From assembly GCF_002575655.3 (NCBI RefSeq), contig NC_053037.3, positions 47,961,242-48,025,241 on the forward strand: a stretch of 64,000 bases of DNA. The letters run 5' to 3'. Shown here one piece after another: positions 43,675 to 55,536 of the stretch. The stretch comes from Aegilops tauschii subsp. strangulata. Taxonomy: Eukaryota > Streptophyta > Magnoliopsida > Poales > Poaceae. The notes below the pieces were generated by a model. That model saw only the letters and a list, made by a program, of their open reading frames with translations, had not been told where the DNA came from and did no database searches. The position numbers were made by a program, and so were the translations under genes. How positions within the stretch are numbered: the stretch's first letter is position 1; each line of letters begins with the position of its first letter.

Positions 43675-45259
43675 TGTGAACTGCGTAAGTAAATTCCCAG
43701 AAGAGGAGGGGATGATGCAGCACAATGGCGGTAAGTATTTCCCTCAGTTATGAAACCAAGGTATCAATCCAGTAGGAGAACCAAGCAAATTATGTAAGCG
43801 GCACCTGCACACAAACAACAAATCCTCGCAACCCAACGTATAGAGGGTTGTCAATCCCTCTTTGGGTAAGGTAGTATAATAAAAAGATAGATTGATAGAT
43901 GCAAATAAGATAAAAGCAAATAAAACGCAACAAGGTATTTTTGGGTTTTTGATAATACATATAATACAGATCCAAAAATAAAAGAAGCAAATAAGATAAA
44001 ACACAAACAACAATATAGATCTACAAGTATATGATGAGATATAGACCCGGGGGCCGTAAGTTTCACTAGTGGCTTCTCTCAAGAAAATAACACACTGTGG
44101 ATAAATAAATTACTGTTGGGCAATTGATAGAAAAGCAAATAGTTATGACAATATCCAAGACAATGATCATGTATATATATGGGCATCACGTCCAAGATTA
44201 GTAGACCGACTCCTGCCTGCATCTACTACTATTACTCCACACATCGACCACTATCCAGCATGCATCTAGTGTATAAAGTTCCAAAAAGAAATAGAGTAAT
44301 GCCTTAAGAACGATGACATGATGTAGACAAGATCTATTCATGTAGGAATAGACCCCATCGTTTTATCCTTAATGGCAACCATACATGTGTGTCATGTCTC
44401 CTTCTGTCACTGAGACTGAGCACCGCAAGATCGAATCCATCACAAAGCACCTCTTCCCATTGCAAGATAAATCAATCAAGTTGGCCAAACAAAACCAAAA
44501 TATCGAAGAAGAAATACGAGGCTATAATAATCATGTATGTATATAATTGCAAATAGATCTGACCATAAACTCACAATTCATCGGATCCTAACAAACACAC
44601 CGCAAAAGAGTTACATCAAATAGATCTCCGAAGAGAACATTGTATTGAAGATCAAAAAGAGAGAAGAAGCCATCTATCTATTTCCTACGGACCCGTAGGT
44701 CTGTGGTAAACTAACACGCATCATCGAAGAGGCACCAATGAGGATGATGAACCCCTCCGTGATCGTGTTCCTCTCCGATGGAGTGCCAGAAAAGGGGTCT
44801 AGATTGGATCTCGTGGTTTTGGAACTTGCGGCGGCTGAAACAATTTTTCTCCGACTCCTCAAGGGTTTCTAGAATATCTGAGAATTTATAGAGCTGAGAG
44901 GTGGTTGAAAGGACCCCCGTGTGCCCCACGATCCACCTGGGCGCGCCTGGGCCTCCTGGCATGCCCAGGTGTCTCGTGCCCCCCACAAGCCTCCCCTTGT
45001 ACACTTCTTTGGCCCTATGGATGTCTTATGGCCCAAAAATAATCTCCAAAAAGTTTCGTTGCATTTGGACTCCATTTGATATTGATATTCTTCGATGTAA
45101 AAAACAGGCAAAAACAGCAACTGGCAATGGGCACTATGTCAATAGGTTAGTCCCAAAAAATGATATAAAAGTGCTAGAAAATGATTGTAAAACATCCAAG
45201 AATGATAATATAACAGTATGGAACAATAAAAAAATTATAGATACGTTGGAGATGTATCA
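43675..45259 (-). mobile_element. 3' LTR of the second Athila-type Gypsy element
   Basis: It starts about 43675 (tgtgaactgcgtaagtaaa) and ends gatacgttggagatgtatca at 45259. On the minus strand it begins TGATACATCTCC. The first part matches the partial 5' LTR at 52903-53337 almost base for base (gaggaggggatgatgcagca and the following block). The left edge is uncertain by a few bases. Confidence 0.9.
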
Positions 45260-45300
45260 GCATCCCAAGCTTAATTCCTGCTCGTCCTCGAGTAGGTAAA
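45260..45300 (-). other. Polypurine tract region next to the 3' LTR
   Basis: On the minus strand gaggacgagcaggaattaag is followed by CTTGGGATGC directly before the LTR start TGATACATC. A purine-rich tract in this position primes plus-strand DNA synthesis in LTR elements. Confidence 0.75.
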
Positions 45301-47907
45301 TGATAAAAACAGGATTTTTGATGTGGATTGCTGCCTAACATGTTCATCATAGTCTTTTCTTTTGAGCATGGACATATGGACTTTTATATAATTCAAAGCA
45401 ATAGTCTATAATTTGAAATGAAGACTTTAATACTCGAGCAATATCAACAAGCAACCATGTCTTTTAAAATATAAACGCTAAAGAAAGTTATCCCTAGCCC
45501 ATTATACTCAATCATTGGTCCATTCATGCAACACATCCAAATATTAGTTACATCCAATGCTCAAGTGTGATAATATTGTTCTGTAGTTGGTGCTTTACAA
45601 GAGAAGATGAGACTCAAGAAAAATAAAAATGGCATGAAAGTAAATAGATAGGCCCTTCGCAGAGGGGAGTAGGGATTTGTAGAGGTGCTAGAGATCAAAG
45701 CTTAAATTGAGTGATAAAATTATTTTGGGTGGCATGCTTTTCTCGTCAACGAAAATGACTAAGAGTTCCCAATATATATCCTCCATGCTAAATAAATCAT
45801 AGGCAGTTTCCAACCATAAAAATAAAGTTTATTTCCTTTCCACCATTCTTTCACAATCCATGGATAGCCGTACCCAGTGCCTTCCATACCAACACATACC
45901 AAGGAATTTATTTGTAGTATTTTTTTGCATTTCGGGAATGGGAATCCCTATTACCGCCACACTCTCGTGCGATGACAAGTGAATAAACACTCATCTTGAG
46001 AATAACCTAGTTAGCATGGAAAATATTCGCCGCCCCTCGCAGGTTCAAGAGCGGTACAGGCACACAAAAGAGAAGTTTATTTTCAAAATTAGAGTTGGCA
46101 CATACAAATGCTTAGGAAGACATGGGAATACCGCATATAGGTAGGTATGGTGGAATCATTTTGCACAACTTGGGTTTTAGGATTTGGACGCACAAGCAAC
46201 ATTCCAGCTTAGTATAAGTGAAGGCTAGCAAATAGATTGAGAAGCGACCAACCAAGGAACGAAAACCATCATAAAAGAACATTAAACATAACTAACACCG
46301 AATAGTGCAACACAAGTAGGATGTAATTTTATTGCATAACTGTTGACTTGACGTTCTTGCATAATGAATCACAACCCTTAACACCAATATCTTACTAAAG
46401 CATAATTACTCACCAACATAACTCACATATCTCTATCATCATATCACAAAACTATTGTAAGGAATCAAGTTTAATGTCCAATGATCTTCATGAAAGTTTT
46501 TATTATAACTTCTCTGTATATCTATCACTTTGGAACCAATTTCTTTTAAATCATATTGCCACTGCAAATAACAAGCTCTCAAACAAATTTAAGTGAACAA
46601 CGAGAGCACAAGTTTCTTTAAAGTTTCCTCTCTCAAAATAATATAAGTGAAGCATGAGAGAAAATTTCTTCAAAATTTCTACTAACTCTCAGAATAATCT
46701 AAGTGAAGCATGAGAGCCTATTCCTTCAAAATAACATCACCATCGTGCTCAAAAAGGTATAAGTGAAGCACTAGAGCCATTCCATAGCTCTAAAAAATTT
46801 AAGTGAAGCATAAACAGCGATTCTAATAAATCATAGCATAATTTTGGCTTCCTAAAATAGGTGTGTCCAGCAAGGATGATTGTGACAGAATAAAAAGAAA
46901 AACAAGCAAAGACACATATAATACAAGACGCCCCAAGCAAAACTCATGATATGTGACGAATAAAAATATAGTGCAAAGTAAAATACCGATGGTCGTTAGA
47001 AGAAAGAGGGGATGCCTACCGAGGCATACCCCAAGCTTAGTTGCTTGATACTTCTTGAATATTTCCTTGGGGTGCCATGGGCATCCCCAAGCTTAGGCTC
47101 TTTTCAATCCTTATTCCTTCATCCATCGTGATCTCAACCAAAACTTGAAACTTCAATCACACAAAATTTAGCAAAACCTCGTGAAATCCGTTAGTATAAT
47201 AAAAATCATCTTTACTATAAGTACTGTAGGAAACCCATTCAAATTTTGTTATTACATTATACCTACTATATTCTAGCTTTACCATGGCTTATACGCCCCG
47301 ATACAAACCATAGATTCATCAAAATAAGAACATAATGCAATGAAAACGGAATCTGTGAAAAATAGAACAGTCTGTAAAGACGTAATTTTTAGGCATACTT
47401 CTGTAACTCTAAAAATTCCAAAAAATGAGGACAATGTGGGCCATTTGTATATCAATTTTGTGTAAACATTTCAGCAATTTTTGACGCTCCAGCAAATGAC
47501 AACAATTCTGCCGGTGGACGCAAAAATTTCTGTTGATGCACCGAATCAAATCAACTCTCATCCAAATCAATCCAAAGGCTTTGCTTGGCACAAACACTAA
47601 TTAAAACACCATTAACACTATCATTACAAAAGTAATAATGTGTATCTATTGAAAAATAGAATAAAAACCAAAAAGCAAAAGGATAACTATTGGGTTTCCT
47701 CCCAACAAGCGCTATTGTTTAATGCCCCTAGCTAGGCATAATGTATAGATTCTACGTGTTGTCATATTTGTGGGTGGATCCATAGGTTGACCTCATGATT
47801 GATTCATATGTTAATTTAATCTTAGTCATACGGAAGTGTTCCATACCCTTTCTTAGTGGAAAATGAAACTTGATATTCCCTTCTTTCATATCAATCATGG
47901 CACCTAT
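45301..47907 (-). mobile_element. Internal non-coding region of the second Athila-type element, 3' part
   Basis: It is AT-rich with no pol domain. Repeated ataagtgaagcatgagag motifs (about 46600-46810) and a gcatccccaagcttaggc block near 47080 recur in the element at 28357-31033. It continues after the CACTA insertion at 50596. Confidence 0.85.
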
Positions 47908-48291
47908 CACTAGTGGAAAAAAACCTAGCTATGGCGTGCCAAATAATGCCATGCTGGCGTAGACTGCCAATGCCACCAATATGACGCCATTGTTAAGAAA
48001 TAGTGGTGGCGTGGGTTGACACATCAGCAGTATCGTATATCATGCTGGCGTGTAACCAGTCCAGCGCCAGCACTAAGTTCATCATAATTCTGGCGTCCCT
48101 ACTTGTCCAATGCCAGCAAATGGTTTTTTTGGTAATATTTTTTTTTGCTCATCAACAGTAGCTACTTACTTAATAGATACTATTGAACACATTATACTCA
48201 TCAACACTAGGTACTTACTTAATAGATAGTCATTACAGAAGAGGCTCATGAACTCAACAAGTTGACATTAATTAAACTTCACAAAAGTTGC

Positions 48292-48689
48292 TCACTCAAG
48301 TACTCTAATTACTCGATCATCATCAAATAGTAAGATGAAATAGTCTTCATCAAGGAGTATGCTCAGCTGGAGAAGCTTCTTTCTATCCCCTTCTCCTTCT
48401 CTTCTGCAATGATCTATGTCCATCTTTAGGTCAATCCTCTCAGCCCTGAGGTGTCTCCTCTCCTCCTTCAGTTTATCCCGATCCTCGGCGAGCTTAACCC
48501 TCTTGTCCCTAAGCTGTTGGTCTCTTGAACAAGCCGAACAGTCTCCTTGCTTAGTTGTTTAATCTCCCCCTTTAGCTCATCATTTGCCCCTTGCACACTC
48601 TTGATGACATACTCATAAGTGTTCAAGAATTCATTGTTTGCCATGTCCACATCGCACACCAACTCGTTATTATCTCCAAAATTGGCCAT
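48292..48689 (-). pseudogene. Coiled-coil protein gene carried by the CACTA element, one frameshift
   Basis: ATG at 48689 gives MANFGDNNELVCDVDMANNE, then a helical stretch (ANDELKGEIKQLSKETVRLV). A single-base frame change near 48515 switches to LRDKRVKLAEDRDKLKEERR and on to LLQLSILLDEDYFILLFDDD, ending at a TGA at 48292. Total length is about 132 codons. A likely leader exon lies upstream at about 49262-49330 (ctagggtttcggcgacgaca, donor CACAG|GTAAGC), with the acceptor TTTGTAG just before the ATG. Heptad-type Leu/Lys/Glu spacing predicts a coiled coil. I recall similar proteins inside other cereal CACTA elements; function is unknown. Confidence 0.6.
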
Positions 48690-49607
48690 GACCTACAAAC
48701 ACAACTTGTATACCAAAGATAATATGCAATTTCATATCACTGAATAAATATTGCAGTGTATAGAACTAATTAAACTAAATAGCAAGGTAATTTATAGAAC
48801 TATTGGATTGTGACTATATTTTCCACACAATTTTGCCACACCTAACTTGGAGCATTATTTTCGAGTGGAAATTTTCTTTGGACACTCAACTATTTTGCCA
48901 AACCTAACTTGGAGCATTAATTACTTTCAAGTGGAAATTATCTTTGGTGAAAATGTAGTACACAGAAAATGTTCCCCAAGATATTTATGGATTACAACAG
49001 CAACTCAAATACTTTGTTTCATAATTTAGATGCTTCCAAAGATGATGACTGAAAAATATATCTACCTTAATTTGATTGACACATTGCAATTCCAGTTTCT
49101 ACAGCTAGTGCTAACCGAAGATTGAAAAATATATCTACCTTAATTCTAAACAACTACAACACATTGTCACTGCCTAGCAGTGATGAACCCCAGTGATGCA
49201 AATATTTTTTTCTACAATGGCAGTGACCTACAACAAAAGAGGGAGGGATGATATGCTTACCTGTGTTGGAGCTGAGGGTCACCTACAGTCTACTCCTGCG
49301 CCTGCTGTCGTCGCCGAAACCCTAGCAGATGAGAGTGGGAGACTTAGATGTGAAACACACATCTAATTAAAAAATCCAAATGGACCGGATGAGGGTGGGA
49401 GGCTCAGATGTCCACCTCAGGACGGAGAACGACGGCAATCGCCAGAATTGATCGTAATCGAAGCTCTGACGACGAGCGGCGAGAGAGGGAAAGAAAGGGG
49501 AACGAAATAGAGAGAGGGAGTGGCAGGGCGGAGAGAGGGAGTGGGTCAAGGGGGCCGTTGCCCCTGTTGGTTTTGACCCCTGCGGCATCCTAATCCCAAT
49601 AAGAAAA

Positions 49608-50280
49608 AAGGTCACCACCTAAGAAATCCCATTCTTTCCATTTAAAATAATAGAAATTAAATAAGAGTAAACTATAATATGCTATAAAAAAGGTCACCAC
49701 ATAAAAAACTAAGAAAAATGGAAGTGTCAAATTACATATTTGAAGGCTCAAAAGTATATATTTCAAGTCTTAAACTAAAAAGTAAATTTAAAGTGTCTCA
49801 AAGTACATATTTTGAAAAATGTTATAATTTCTATTTAAAATAATGGAAATTTAATTAAAGTAAACTATAATATACTATAAAAAGATCACCACATAACAAA
49901 ACTAAAAAGATTTTTTTACTGTCAAACTACATGTTTGAAGGCTCAAAACTATATAGTTCAAGTCTTAAACTAAAAAGTAAATTTAAAGTGTCTCAAAGTA
50001 CATATTTAAAAAAAATTCATTATTTCTATTTAAAATAATAGAAATTTAACAAAAGTAAACTATAATATACTATAAAAAAGATCACCACATAAAACTTAAA
50101 AGAATTTTTTTGGAAGTGTCAAACTACATATTTGAAGGCTCAAAACTGTATATTTCAAGTCTTAAACTAAAAAGGAAATTTAAAGTGTCTCAAACTACAT
50201 ATTTTTGAAAATGTCATTATTTCTATTTAAAATAATAAAATTTTAATAAAGTAAACTATAATATACTATAAAAAAGAATA
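49608..50280 (+). repeat. Tandem array of a 193-194-bp AT-rich unit inside the CACTA element
   Basis: Unit starts (ggtcaccacataaaaaac-type) fall at about 49690, 49884 and 50078, with a partial unit before. Each unit holds tacatatttgaaggctcaaa, aaagtgtctcaaa and taaactataatatactata blocks. Units differ by a few substitutions and short indels. Confidence 0.9.
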
Positions 50281-50595
50281 TACCAAAAATAATAATATAA
50301 TAATGTTGGCATTGACAAAATAACAATACTAGCGTCGGAACTAACAGCACGGCACAACTAAATATAATAGTGTTGGCGTTCCATGCTATTCCACAACAGC
50401 ACTATATTACGTTTGGTACAAATTATTGATCCCATATATTTCTGACGCTACCATGTTTTCCATCGCCACCACTATGCCCCTAGTAATGTCATACCAACAA
50501 GCCAACGCCACCACTATTTGAAAAAATAGGGGTGGCATTGGTTGTAAATGGCGCGCCACCAGTGAAAGTTGTGACTAGCACTTTTTCCACTAGTG

Positions 50596-51600
50596 TATAA
50601 TGCGTAAAAATGGTCTACCAAGAATAATTGGACAAGACGGATTAAAATCAATATCAAGAGCAACAAAGTCTATGGGCACATAATTTCTATTTGTAAGAAT
50701 AAGAACATCACTAATTCTCCCCATAGACTTTTTAATAGTAGAATCTGCCAAGTGCAAATTAAGAGAACATTCTTCCTAATTGGTAAGACAAAGCACACCA
50801 CATAGAGATTTCTGAATTGTGGAAACACCACCACCCAAATCAGACAAAGCATATCACTCATAATTTTTTACCTTGATCTTGATAGTAGGTTCCCATTCAT
50901 CATATAATTTTCTAGGAATTGAAATCTCTAATTCTAGCTTTTCTTCCAAATATTACCTTACCGCTTCGGCGATATGTTTAGTAAAAGCTTTGTTTTGTTC
51001 ATAAGCATTGGGTGAATTAATCATAGATTGCAGCAAAGAAATACACTCAGTCAAGCAGAACCTATCATAATTAAAGTGTTTGTATTCCAAAAGCGTGGGC
51101 ACATCACTAGGTAAAGTTTTTACCTCTTCAAACCCACTTTTTCACTTTTTCAACAAGATTTTCACCCTCCAAATCATGGGAATGCCTTCTAACTAAAGTT
51201 GACTCTTCTTCAGCTCCCTCATCATTAATTTTAACATTACTAAACAAGGAATCAATAGAAGAAATACCAATCATTTAACTTCTTCATGATTGTTGCGAAA
51301 GCAATTGGGAAACACTCTTCCTAAAAATTCTCTTTTAGCTCTAAGCATAGCGGTTCTTTTTCTTACTTTCAACTATAGAGACATATAAAGCTTTGATTGA
51401 TTCATTGATGTCAACCTTGGGTGGAAATTTTTAATCTAGACATTTTCTACATCATGCGAAATTCTATCTAAATGCTTCTAGCCATATCATCAATCTTATT
51501 TAACTTTTCTTCTATCGTAGTGTTGAAAACTTTTTGCACATTGATAAATTCTTTAATATTAATATCAACATCAGAGGGCTTATTATTATTATTATTATTA
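50596..51600 (-). mobile_element. Internal region of the second Athila-type element, right of the CACTA insertion
   Basis: Decayed, mostly non-coding sequence between the CACTA insertion and gag. Short minus-strand stretches may be remains of the gag C-terminal region, but frames are too broken to assign. No protease, RT or integrase is recognised. Confidence 0.7.
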
Positions 51601-52677
51601 TTAAGAATTACCATAGGAATTGCGATAAATATTAGAGGAATTTCCAGGAAATGGCCTAGGATTAAAATTACTCCTGTAAGCATTATTGTTGAAGTTGTTT
51701 CGCAAGACAAAATTATTATTATTATTATTATCATTATTATTATTATTATTATTATTACCATAGGAATTGCGATAACTATTAGAGGAATTTCCAGGAAACG
51801 GGCTAGGATTAAAATTACTCCTATAAGCATTATTGTTGAAGTTGTTTCGCGAGACAAAATTCACATCTACGGGATCATTATTTTGCTCGATCAAGGTATA
51901 CAAAGGCACATCATTAGGATCAATAGGAGCATTTTTACTAGCAACCAACTTCATAAGAGCATCAACTTTACCATTCAAACTGCTAATTTTTTCAACCGAA
52001 TTAACTTTTTTACTAGTAGGGGCTCTTTCGGTATGCCATTGTGAATAATTTGATATAATATTATCAAGAAATTTAGTAGCCTCGCCTAAATTAATTTCCA
52101 TAAAAGTACCAACCACGGCGGAATTCAAAAGATTTCTAGCAACAAAATTCAATCCCGCATAAATTTTTTATATGATCATCCAGAAATTTAAACCATGATT
52201 TGGAAAATTTCATATCATCAACTTCATTCTTTCCCAAGATTGGGCAACATGTTCATGCTCAAGTTAAAATTCATGATTTGATTTCTAAGAGAAATAATTT
52301 TTGCGGGAGGAAAATACTTCATGATAAACGCATCTATGCACTTGTCCCAAGAATTAATACTATTACGTGGCAAAGATGAAAACCAATATTTAGCTCGATG
52401 ATGCAAAGAGAACAAAAATAATTTCAACTTCACAATTTCATTGTCCACATCTTTCTTCTTTTGCATTTCATACAATTCTATGTAAGTGTTTACATGGGAC
52501 GCGACATCCTCAATAGGAAGTACCGGAAAATTCCTCTTTCATAACAAGATTCAACAAAGCGGCATTAATATCATAAGATTCCGCACTAGCGGTGGGAGGA
52601 GCAATTGGCATACTAATAAATTCATTGTTATTAGTATTGAAAAATTCACACAACTTGGTGTTTTCTAGAGACATCAT
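51601..52677 (-). pseudogene. Athila-type gag, broken
   Basis: The start MMSLENTKLCEFFNTNNNEF at 52677 runs to a stop at 52510. After a frame change the Retrotrans_gag core is legible at 52224-52475 (KLFLFSLHHRAKYWFSSLP, then WDKCIDAFIMKYFPP). A further frame at 51601-52152 (NFVARNLLNSAVVGTFMEIN) ends in Asn-rich repeats. The protein would form the particle shell. At least three lesions are present. No pol follows, so the element was non-autonomous before or besides this decay. Confidence 0.88.
51609..51868 (+). repeat. Two 110-bp direct repeats with ttattattatt spacers inside gag
   Basis: accataggaattgcgataaa at 51609 and accataggaattgcgataac at 51759 start near-identical blocks spaced 150 bp apart. 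Att-repeat tracts (about 51580-51602 and 51713-51756) code poly-Asn on the minus strand. Slippage at the tracts probably duplicated the block. Confidence 0.9.
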
Positions 52678-52867
52678 GACTACGTAAACAAGAACACAAA
52701 AGAAAAATAGATCTGACACAAAAAGGCAAACAGAAAGGGCAAATAAACGACAAATATTTTTGGGATTTTGTAAAAACATTTTAGAAGTGAGAGAGATGAA
52801 AACGAGGTGCAAATTACAAGGAGATGAATGTTTATGTGTGGGAAGCTGGTAGATCTGACTTGATCCT

Positions 52868-52884
52868 GCCCGGCAACGGCGGCA
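52868..52884 (-). other. Primer-binding site for tRNA-Asp, second Athila-type element
   Basis: The plus strand reads GCCCGGCAACGGCGGCA, matching 15 of 17 bases of the tRNA-Asp 3' end. It lies close to the 5' LTR edge at about 52903. Confidence 0.8.
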
Positions 52885-52902
52885 GAAATTCTTCTTACTA
52901 CT

Positions 52903-53337
52903 TGTGAACCGCGTTAGTAAATTCCCCGAAGAGGAGGGGATGATGCAGCACAGTGGCGGTAAGTATTTCCCTCAGTTATGAAACCAAGGTATCAATCCAG
53001 TAGGAGAACCAAGCAAATTATGTAAGCGGCACCTGCACACAAACAATAAATCCTCGCAATCCGACACGTAGAGGGTTGTCAATCCGTCTTTGGGTAAGGT
53101 AGTTTGATAAAAAGATAGATTGATAGATGCAAATAAGATAAAAGCAAATAAAATGGAGCAAGGTATTTTTTATTTTTTATAATATAGATCTGAAAATAAA
53201 AGAAGCAAATAAGAGAAAACACGAATAGCAATATAGCTATGCACGTATATGATGAGAAATAGACTCGGGGGCCGTAGGTTTCACTAGTGGCTTCTCTCGA
53301 GAAAATAACACACGGTGGGTAAACAAATTACTGTTGG
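52903..53337 (-). mobile_element. 5' LTR of the second Athila-type element, interrupted by a Copia insertion
   Basis: It repeats the first about 435 bp of the 3' LTR (43675 onward) and stops at attactgttgg, where the 3' LTR continues gcaattgatag. The interruption is exactly at the Copia LTR start. The remainder of this LTR should lie beyond the window. Confidence 0.92.
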
Positions 53338-54832
53338 TGAAAGTGCGTTACGTCGACTAGAGGGGGGTGAATAGGCAATTTTTATGAATTCTTCACTGAG
53401 GAATTTCAGGGTGAGGAAATTCCTAAGTGAGGAACTACTTGCAGCGGAATAAGTGCTCAGGTATAAGCATAACAGAGCAACAACATAGTCATCATGATGA
53501 AATGAAAGACAAACACAGAGTACAGAAAGTGTAAACACAGGATAAGCAGGACGAAGAAAAACTGACTGAAGAAATAGGATTGAGGAATTAGAGAAAGTCT
53601 TCAGTCAAAGTCTTCAAACAGTAATGATCAGGTTCATCAACACATAACTGAGGAAATGAAAGGGTTGAGGAAATAGAACCAGTAGGCTTGGTGAAGACAA
53701 TGATTTGGTAGACCAGTTCCAACTGCTGTGATAGTTGTACGTCCGGTTGGAGCGGCTGAGTATTTAAACTCGAGGACACACAGTCCTCACCGTATTCTCC
53801 TTGAGCTAAGATTACACAGCCTCGCCCAACAGTAGTGGTAAGTCTTCACAGGTGACTTCCAAACCTTCACAGACTTGGTCACTCAGCAATCCACAATTCC
53901 TCTTGGATTCTCAGACCATGACGCCTAACTGTCTGGAGGATACATAGTCCTCAAAGGTAACAAGCGTCGGTTCCACACAGGAACAATCTCTTCAGTGATG
54001 CTCAATCACTTTGGGGTTTGTAGGTTTGGGTTTGGGATTTGGGTTTTGCTCACTTGATGATTTTCGCTCAAAGTCCTCGGAGGATGGGATGCTCTCAGAT
54101 GACAAGTGTCAGTTTCTCTCGGAGTAGCCAACCAGCTAGTGGTTGTAGGGGGCGGCTATTTATAGCCTAGGGAGCAGCCCGACATGATAAGACATAAATG
54201 CCCTTGGCTGATATGACCGTTAGGTGGTAGGATATTTTTGGAACAGCTGGAGCACGGCTCAGCAACGGTCGGATGTTTGAGGTTCGAATTCCTCAGGGCT
54301 ATCATGTTCCTCACTGTGTAGGCAATTCACACTGGCGAATTCCTAACTCCTCAGTCAGAACAAATTCCTCAGAGACCATAAGATCTTCGTCTCTGTCACT
54401 GAAGAAATTGACTGAACTGATATGAGATTTCCAATGGCTTCACTCGAAGGATTGGGTAGGTGTAGGATTTTGAGATGAGCATCACTTGGAAATCAGTTTC
54501 CTTAGTATTACCTCGACCCCCTTTAACAGTACGGTGTTTCCTATGACTCAAGAAGAAGAAAACGAAACTATGAAAACAAAAGTCTTCGCGCTTCATAATC
54601 CTCGCATGAATATCCAAGTCTTCAAGGTCACACCAATTTCTTCACTTTCAAAGTCTTCAGGAGAACCAAAGTCTTCAGCCGAGGACATTCATTTTTAGGG
54701 GTCGACTTTCACTGTAAATATCAAACTCCTCATTGACTTATAGAGCCTGTGTACACTCACAAACACATTGGTCCCTTAACCTATAAGTCTTCAATACACC
54801 AAAATCACTAAGGGGCACTAGATGCACTTACA
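53338..54832 (-). mobile_element. 3' LTR of the Sirevirus-like Copia element
   Basis: On the plus strand it starts TGAAAGTGCGTTACGTCGAC and ends ctagatgcacttaca. On the minus strand it begins TGTAAGTGCATCTAGTGCCC, a common Maximus-type LTR start. Length is 1495 bp. Repeats of gaggaa/ttcctca and gtcttca motifs occur through it. The complementary TG...CA ends are intact. Confidence 0.92.
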
Positions 54833-54860
54833 ATCTCCCCCTTTTTGGTGATTGATGAAT
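54833..54860 (-). other. Polypurine tract of the Sirevirus-like element
   Basis: On the minus strand caccaaaaagggggagat ends directly at the LTR start TGTAAG. This is a textbook PPT position and sequence. Confidence 0.9.
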
Positions 54861-55536
54861 ATAAGTTAAGTTTTCAACGGGGATAAACATATGAATTGAA
54901 AGTGCTCAATATTGAGGAATTTGATTGCAAGATATAGAAGAACTCCCCCTAAAGATGTGCATAGTGAGGAATTTGCTTTTGAAGCAATGCACATTTGAAG
55001 AGTAGAATCATGGAGATCTCCCCCTATATCTTGTAATTCATACACGCATTTAGCATATAAAATAAAGAATTTGAAATGCATGATGAAATATGGTGACTGA
55101 TGTAATTCAGCATGCGTGCATAACATATATGAGGGAATAGCATGCAGAGAAATAGAGCGAAAGTATCAGGTCACCATCGGACTTAAGTTTACAACTCAGT
55201 CAACAAAAGCTTCAGAAGAGCGAGAGTTGCAACTTAATAAAAAAATGTCCAAATATATAGACCCTCTTGAAGACTAACTCAAATTTCTACCTCTTTGTCA
55301 TCAAATGACCAAAAGGGATGAAAAGTGAGGACTAACGCCCCTGAAGAATTTCTTCACAAAGTTGATGGAGGAGCGCCAGCGTTGTTGGGGTCGGTTGTTG
55401 GAGCAGGGCCTGTCGCAGTGTCGTCTAGATCTTCATTCTCATCAGTATCACGGGATGAAGAGTATGAGCTGGGCACCAAAGGAGGAACTTCAACTTTCTT
55501 GAATTTCTTCGGTGGAGGCTTAGACCAGCCGAAGTC
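54861..55536 (-). mobile_element. 3' non-coding part of the Sirevirus-like element
   Basis: The sequence between the envelope-like frame and the PPT has no ORF with a recognisable domain. Two aactccccct / atctccccct blocks (about 54941 and 55017) echo the PPT and may be the multiplied PPT-like motifs typical of Sireviruses. Confidence 0.7.

Larger units (their letters stand above)
47908..50595. mobile_element. Non-autonomous CACTA element inserted in the second Athila-type element
   Basis: It begins CACTAGTGGAAAAAAACCTA, ends GACTAGCACTTTTTCCACTAGTG, and is flanked on both sides by TAT (47905-47907 and 50596-50598), the 3-bp duplication of CACTA elements. Subterminal repeats with tggcg and atgcca motifs lie at both ends. 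It contains a coiled-coil gene remnant with an upstream leader exon and about 670 bp of tandem repeats, but no transposase. Confidence 0.96.

Noticed and set aside
51580..51760. CRISPR-like direct repeats with spacers
   Set aside because: They are att microsatellites and a gag duplication in a plant retrotransposon.
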